Shown: positions 59,695 to 64,000 of the stretch, one piece after another
Layout of the letters: every line of letters starts with the position of its first letter
Position numbering within the stretch: the first letter of the stretch is position 1
Assembly (NCBI GenBank): GCA_949316235.1
Contig: OX438757.1
Coordinates: 16,865,505 to 16,929,504 of the forward strand
Origin: Oegoconia quadripuncta
Taxonomy: Eukaryota; Arthropoda; Insecta; Lepidoptera; Autostichidae
Reading direction: 5' to 3'
Length of the DNA: 64,000 bases
Made by a program: the position numbers and the translations under genes
The notes under the pieces: model-generated
The model's input: only the letters and a program-made list of their open reading frames with translations
Databases searched by the model: none
What the model was told of the DNA's origin: nothing

Positions 59695-59905
59695 ATAAAT
59701 TTTTAACCCCCGACCACAGAATAGGTAATAGTACTAACGTACCCCGACGGAAAGCGACGGTTATGCGTTTGACGACGATGTGTGTGTGTGTGTGAGTGCG
59801 TGTGTGTCCCGTCTTTGTTCGGACACATCTCAGTAATGCGTTGGCCGATTCGAGTGTGGCTTTTTTTCATTAAACACCAAACTAGGTGAGTGGTTCTTAA
59901 ATCCA
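59695..59905 (+). repeat. Repeat R copy with GT microsatellite
   Basis: 'CCCCCGACCACAGAATAGG', 'CCCCGACGGAAAGCGACGGT', 'TATGCGTTTGACGACGATG', (TG)n at 59780-59795, 'CCCGTCTTTGTTCGGACACA', 'GTAATGCGTTGGCCGATTCG'. Confidence 0.62.
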
Positions 59906-59909
59906 TATT

Positions 59910-60365
59910 TTATGAAAGTCGGATAAGCCGTTTCTAAGATAGTCCGTTAACTGTTATTAGTATAAATTTAGGTATAAGTAAACTAGAACTAATACCCTTG
60001 CGGTGGGAAACGTCGTGGTGTACTATCAGTTTAAAACATAATTTGTTACGTACGAGTACCTACCAAATTTTACTTATTGTACAAAATATATATTTTTTTT
60101 TTATTTTTTTTTTATTTTCTTGGGAAAACCAACATATGGGGAGGACATTGTTGTCTGTAAAGCAGTTTTTAACTACCACAGACAACAAAGCTTTATCAAG
60201 TTCAGTAATTTCTTCTGTTCAATAAAATATCGTTTATTTGTTTAGACTCATTGAGTTTTGAGACTCATTCTCCTCTTCTTTCCTTTCTTCTCATACACAC
60301 ACAACAAAACACAAAATATTCTTTTTTATGTTTCTATTAATTTTTCAAGTTTTTACAAGCTTTGA
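59910..60365. other. Unassigned AT-rich DNA
   Basis: T-rich, with a 75-codon plus frame that looks fortuitous. Confidence 0.4.
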
Positions 60366-60367
60366 TT

Positions 60368-60960
60368 TAGTTTGCAATGTTGGTATGTAAGTTGTCCGTT
60401 TCAAAATTTGCAAACCATTTTTCAAACAGTCACTGGTATCTGATTGAGCTGAAATTTGGCATATTTATCTAAGTTCGGTGACAATTTTTTTTTTTTTTTT
60501 ATATTTCGGACATTTATACCAATCATCTAGTCCCAAACTAAGCAAAGCTTGTACTATGGATACTAGATAACAGATAAACATAGATAAAACATCCATGACT
60601 CGGGAATAAATGTTCATATTCATCACACAAACATTTACCCGTCGCGGGATTCGCAACCGTTGGTTTCGCTGACAGGGTCACTATCCACTACACCAATCGG
60701 TCGTCCTCGGGTCGTCGTCAGTACAATGCAATATTATAGTACCATCGAGCTGATCTGATGGAGCCGGGGTGTAGGGACTGGAACTCCCTGATGGCAAATG
60801 GCAAGATAGTCGAATTTGGGCAAGTTAGTTTTGTTGTCATGAGCACTTTCCCTTAGGTACACAGATGATAAGGGTCTGAAGATGGAGCCAGAAGATTGCC
60901 ACTGGCACTCTTAGAGAGTTTATGTTACTCATTTTTGTACTAGAGTAATATTTGATAATC
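60368..60960 (+). repeat. Repeat L copy 2, split by SINE C
   Basis: 'GCAATGTTGGTATGTAAGTT', 'GAGCTGAAATTTGGCATATT', 'GTTCGGTGACAA' | SINE C | 'ACAATGCAATATTATAGTAC', 'GGAACTCCCTGATGGCAAAT', 'CACTGGCACTCTTAGAGAGT'. Copy 1 at 47810 shows the join without SINE C ('GGTGACAATCCAATATTATG'). Confidence 0.8.
60486..60708 (-). repeat. SINE C nested in repeat L
   Basis: Reverse: T run, 'ATATTTCGGACATTTATACC', 'CATGACTCGGGAATAAATGT', head in sense 'GACCGATTGGTGTAGTGGAT'. The B box is damaged: 'ACGGTTGCGAATCCCGCGAC' lacks GGTTC. ACAAT occurs on both sides. Confidence 0.9.
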
Positions 60961-60971
60961 ATGATGGAGTC

Positions 60972-61305
60972 TCCGCCTCCGTGGCTCAATGTAAACAACA
61001 TTGGGTTTACGATTCGGAGGTCGCGGGTTCGATCCCCAACGGGGTACATGTATAAGTACTCGGTTTGGTTGGTGGTAGGTCATTTTAAATATCCGCCTGG
61101 TTAGCTACCACCATCTTATCTAAATCTGCCGCCAAGCAGCAATGTTAATAGCATTGTTGTGTTCCGGTTGTCAGAGATAAGATAGCCAGCCCCCCAAATG
61201 TGTTGAGGTTTCCGGGTCAGTACGCTTCCACCTTCGACCTCATCTTCACTTAACATCAGGTGTGATTGAAGTCAAGTACCAACCCGTTGTGCATATAAAA
61301 AAAAG
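60972..61305 (+). repeat. SINE A, sense strand, full length (reference copy)
   Basis: Head 'CCGCCTCCGTGGCTCAATGT', 'AAACAACATTGGGTTTACGA', 'GGTCGCGGGTTCGATCCCCA'; body 'GGTTTGGTTGGTGGTAGGTC', 'CCACCATCTTATCTAAATCT', 'GCCGCCAAGCAGCAATGTTA', 'GAGATAAGATAGCCAGCCCC'; tail 'CATCTTCACTTAACATCAGG', 'TGTGATTGAAGTCAAGTACC', 'GTTGTGCATATAAAAAAAAG'. Total about 330 bp. Box A and box B suit RNA polymerase III transcription. Confidence 0.95.
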
Positions 61306-61383
61306 AGTTGTTTTTGAGCTTATTTTAAAAAGTATTATAATGCAGAACTTATTCTTTTCTCTGCGTAGTATACTCGTAGGTAG

Positions 61384-61640
61384 AATAAATAAATAAATAT
61401 CCTTAGACATACACACAGCGCCATCTAGTTCCAGTAAGCAACTATAGGCTTGTGTTGTGGATACCAGATGTTTTATATACTACATAAATACATTTTTTTT
61501 TGGAAATAAATATTTATTATTAATGAAACTCGGGTACACATGTCCGCATTCATCACACAAACATATGCCCCTAGCGGGATTCGAACCCGCAACCTTTTGT
61601 TATAGTGGTCAGAGTTGCTAACCACTACACCAAACAGAAT
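61384..61640 (-). repeat. SINE B, full length
   Basis: Reverse: (AAAT)n tail, 'CAGCGCCATCTAGTTCCAGT', 'CTCGGGTACACATGTCCGCA', 'CATATGCCCCTAGCGGGATT', head 'CCACTACACCAAACAG'. Confidence 0.92.
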
Positions 61641-61644
61641 TGTT

Positions 61645-63340
61645 TATGTTCTAATGAAAATTTGTCTTTATTTTCCTATTATGTAAACATATTACGTCAT
61701 ATTTCATTCAACATGTTATATCTTTCATAATATAGAGAATCATAAAAAAAAATACGATACATAATTCGCCCTGTAACGAGACGCCATGCGACACGTTGGT
61801 TCTCTTTTTGCAGTATTCTCCTTGATTGTTTCTTTTATGGTTAAGTCATAAATTAATATTTTAAATTCAAAATTTGAACTCTGCCTGTTCTCTCTCTCTT
61901 TTTTCAGTGTAGCTTTTTGTTTAGTCAGTTCGTGATTGACCCTTGAAAATAGTGGTCGTGTACTTTTCTGTTATAATTGCTATAATTAAAATAAATTCCG
62001 TTATTCCTTTTTGTTCGGTGTAAAAGTTATTTTAAAATATTTCATTGAGTTGTTTGTGTGTGACACCTTTTTATTATAAGTTGTCACTGACATTTGCTGT
62101 CCTAAGCCGTGAAAGTATTAATAATCCTCTTTATTTATTTATTTAGGACTAACAAACAGTATTACAATAACTATTACTTATAGACTAATTTACAAACTAA
62201 TATGGTTAATTGTAACACCAGCACCATTAGCCACAGATTACTAAAAAAAATACATATATTCAGGTACGGAGGTATGAGAATGAACGAATTAATTTTGGTG
62301 TATTTTTGTGTTAGTGTGTGTGTATGCGTGTGTGTGAGTGAGCATATTGGCATGAGGATGGATGGAAAAAATCCTGAAGAATGATTTTCCAAGGACATTT
62401 ATTGTTTATAATCTCTCATCTCCCGCTGAACACCCAACGACTTCCAGGTTTCCGCCAGCTCATCCTCATCTAACATCTTCTACATACTGTGGCCTACTCT
62501 TAGGCATCCTCTACAGCATCAGCCCTTCTATCAAAAACCAACGATGTCTGGTATTGAGTTTTCGTTTAGTGAAAAGCTGCGAGGGAATCTGTTTCATTAT
62601 CATTTCTGTCTGGTTTTACCTCACTGATTAACTTATCCATTTAGAATGGGCTCAAACCGCTTGCATCCAAGCGGTAGAAATCTGCTAGCCTCAAATTATG
62701 TAAACATATCGATCCACAATGACCTTACTGCCTGGGAAATCCTGTAGTACTCTATAAAAATCGGAGAGGTTCTCAGTAAATATTGACGAGGTTGGTAAGT
62801 ATGATGAAGTCAGTAATAATTGATTCAATAAAAGGGATTTGCAATTTTTGATGCAAAAAAATAACAGTTAAATTTAATTAAAAAAAAAGGTATTAATGGG
62901 AGTAGAAACATGTTAACTTTTTATATATCGCACAGTATATTTTTTTTATTACGTATTGTCAAACAGTTTGGCCCAACCTTTGACTGATCAATTTGTAATA
63001 CGTAAAAAAAATCTGATCAGTTTCATAAACTAATAGCCCTGTAAATGTATGTGAATTTTGGGTTGTAACTTCCTTTAATATTAAAGTTCCTAATCTTTTT
63101 CTAAATCGGTAGCTTACTTTAGGTATGATCGATGTATTTGACTAAATCCTAGATGTCCTTAAAATATTATTTTTTTAATTAAGCATTAGTTACTTAATAT
63201 TTTCGAGAAATAGTTTTGTTGAGTCGTAACATTTTCCTTTGAGAAAATTTTTCAAAAATATAAAGAAGATATTGATTGAATTTTTACGAAATAGTTTAAT
63301 GAATTCTGTGTATCTCTTACGACACATTGAAGTAATGTAA
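61645..63340. other. Unassigned DNA
   Basis: GT-rich run at about 62308-62340 ('GTGTGTGTGTATGCGTGTGT'). At 62753 'TATAAAA' is followed by 'TCAGT' (62772) and 'GGTAAGTATG' (62794), a promoter-plus-donor look-alike, but spacing is short and no exon is evident. Overlapping 60-89-codon frames show no domain. Confidence 0.4.
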
Positions 63341-63344
63341 TATT

Positions 63345-63470
63345 TATAACTAAATAACTATAATATACTTAAAGCAAGCTGTTGATTTGTTAGTATTTAT
63401 TCTATCACTGATAGGTGCTCTATCAATTTGCAAAGCGTAAGGAACGTTAAGATTATCGGAAGTAAAAATG
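63345..63470 (+). repeat. Repeat T copy 3
   Basis: 'AACTAAATAACTATAATATA', 'CTTAAAGCAAGCTGTTGATT', 'TATTTATTCTATCACTGATA', 'GGTGCTCTATCAATTTGCAA', 'TTAAGATTATCGGAAG'. Same order as the other two copies. Confidence 0.65.
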
Positions 63471-63724
63471 GTTCGCTTACTGCACTATAAAGTTAGTAAT
63501 AGTTTTGACACACACAGCTCAAGTGTCATTTTCCAACTCCTACAAATCCGTGAACAACATCTGAAACTCCGATCACAGACCAAAGCCGTTCCCATCTCTA
63601 CTGGGAGCATAAACCCAACAGTCTGAAATACAAAACTTGCTTACTTGAAACTAGAATAAATTAATCCAAACACGAGACAGTTCAAGCCGACACGCTCACT
63701 ACGGATAGAGATAGAAATAAGAGA

Positions 63725-63960
63725 TCTACTCACTTTTTCTGTTTGATAAGTAACACTGAAACACTTTCGCGGTATAAAGGAGTGGTTTCACGAACGATTT
63801 TACGCGAGTGGCTTGAGCTGGTGTGGTTACGTGCGTCCGGTGTTGCGTTTGGTGACTTCTGCGGGTGGTGGAACAAGTGACGTAGTATATATGGGGGGCA
63901 ATCGCTACTATTGGTGGACACGCGCCGCGCCTGCTTGACTCATGCCTACGTCACGTACAA
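63725..63960 (-). promoter_or_regulatory. Possible core promoter pointing left (weak)
   Basis: On the reverse strand: two CRE-like TACGTCAC/GTGACGTA motifs (about 63866 and 63949), an ACCAAT box near 63911, TATATA near 63888, TTTATACC near 63775, a TCAGT initiator-like motif at 63755-63759 and a GTGAGT splice-donor-like motif at 63728-63733. Spacing from TATA to initiator is not ideal and no coding exon follows in the window. Listed because the motifs cluster where the DNA turns GC-richer. Confidence 0.25.
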
Positions 63961-64000
63961 GAAGCCTTCCACAAGAAGCGATGTAAAAACTGGCCAGAAA

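Noticed and set aside
62753..62800. TATA box, initiator and splice donor as a plus-strand promoter
   Set aside because: The TATA-to-initiator spacing is about 21 bp, the implied first exon is about 20 bp, and no downstream exon is visible.
1..64000. A bacterial-type defence or secretion system, operon, or phage
   Set aside because: No operon-like gene arrays, Shine-Dalgarno patterns or long ORFs. The window is animal repeat DNA.

Overview
The window looks like repeat-dominated, AT-rich insect DNA, most probably lepidopteran. The organism is inferred from the repeat types: tRNA-headed SINEs, a Lep1/ISE2-like non-autonomous Helitron, mariner-derived elements with the familiar lepidopteran terminus, and pentanucleotide-tailed Jockey/CR1-like LINEs. 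I found no convincing host protein-coding gene, no functional tRNA or rRNA gene, and no bacterial feature. Almost every open frame longer than 60 codons is a chance frame or lies in a decayed retrotransposon. The span is therefore intergenic or deep intronic.

I sorted repeats by eye into letter-named families and use those names throughout. SINE A: about 330 bp, tRNA-like head, poly-A tail, about 20 copies. SINEs B and C: related subfamilies sharing a central core and an ATTT-type tail. SINE D: about 300 bp, different tRNA-like head. LINE fragments: F, (TCAAA)n tail and 'RFYNK(I/V)P' end; G, 'AKAWNSLP' end; Y, 'QRGNAASVLG' end; an RTE-like end; a zinc-knuckle end; and several 3' UTR-only pieces. 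MITE-like DNA elements: K (TTA target site), J (mariner), P (GGGTTGCCA ends), U (long inverted ends), I (TAGCCCAGGG ends), O, Q, S, X and two hAT-like elements. Helitron-like elements: E and one other type.

Layout. 0-10 kb: a nested SINE A/MITE K locus, a mariner MITE and two P elements. 10-20 kb: LINE G and Y relics, long-TIR U elements, a LINE F end, and a mariner MITE interrupted by SINE C. 20-33 kb: sparse, with SINE B and C copies, LINE G, a SINE A inserted in a LINE tail, and a hAT-like MITE. 33-44 kb: an RTE relic, a hAT MITE with a perfect 8-bp target duplication, a zinc-knuckle LINE relic, MITE O packed with later insertions, and MITE I. 44-50 kb: the most unusual part, with a retroposed 386-bp sequence, an inverted duplication sharing a SINE junction, and a nearly perfect palindrome with 319-bp arms. 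50-64 kb: Helitron-like ends, a LINE Y relic, and more SINE A, D, B, H, I, X and L copies.

The strongest biological observation is that the last 80 or so bases of SINE A closely match the 3' end of LINE G in this same window. That suggests a SINE that moved by borrowing LINE G's reverse transcriptase. Several precise empty-site/filled-site comparisons inside the window let insertions be ordered. Family names such as hAT, mariner, Helitron and RTE rest on termini, target duplications and remembered protein motifs; no database search was run.
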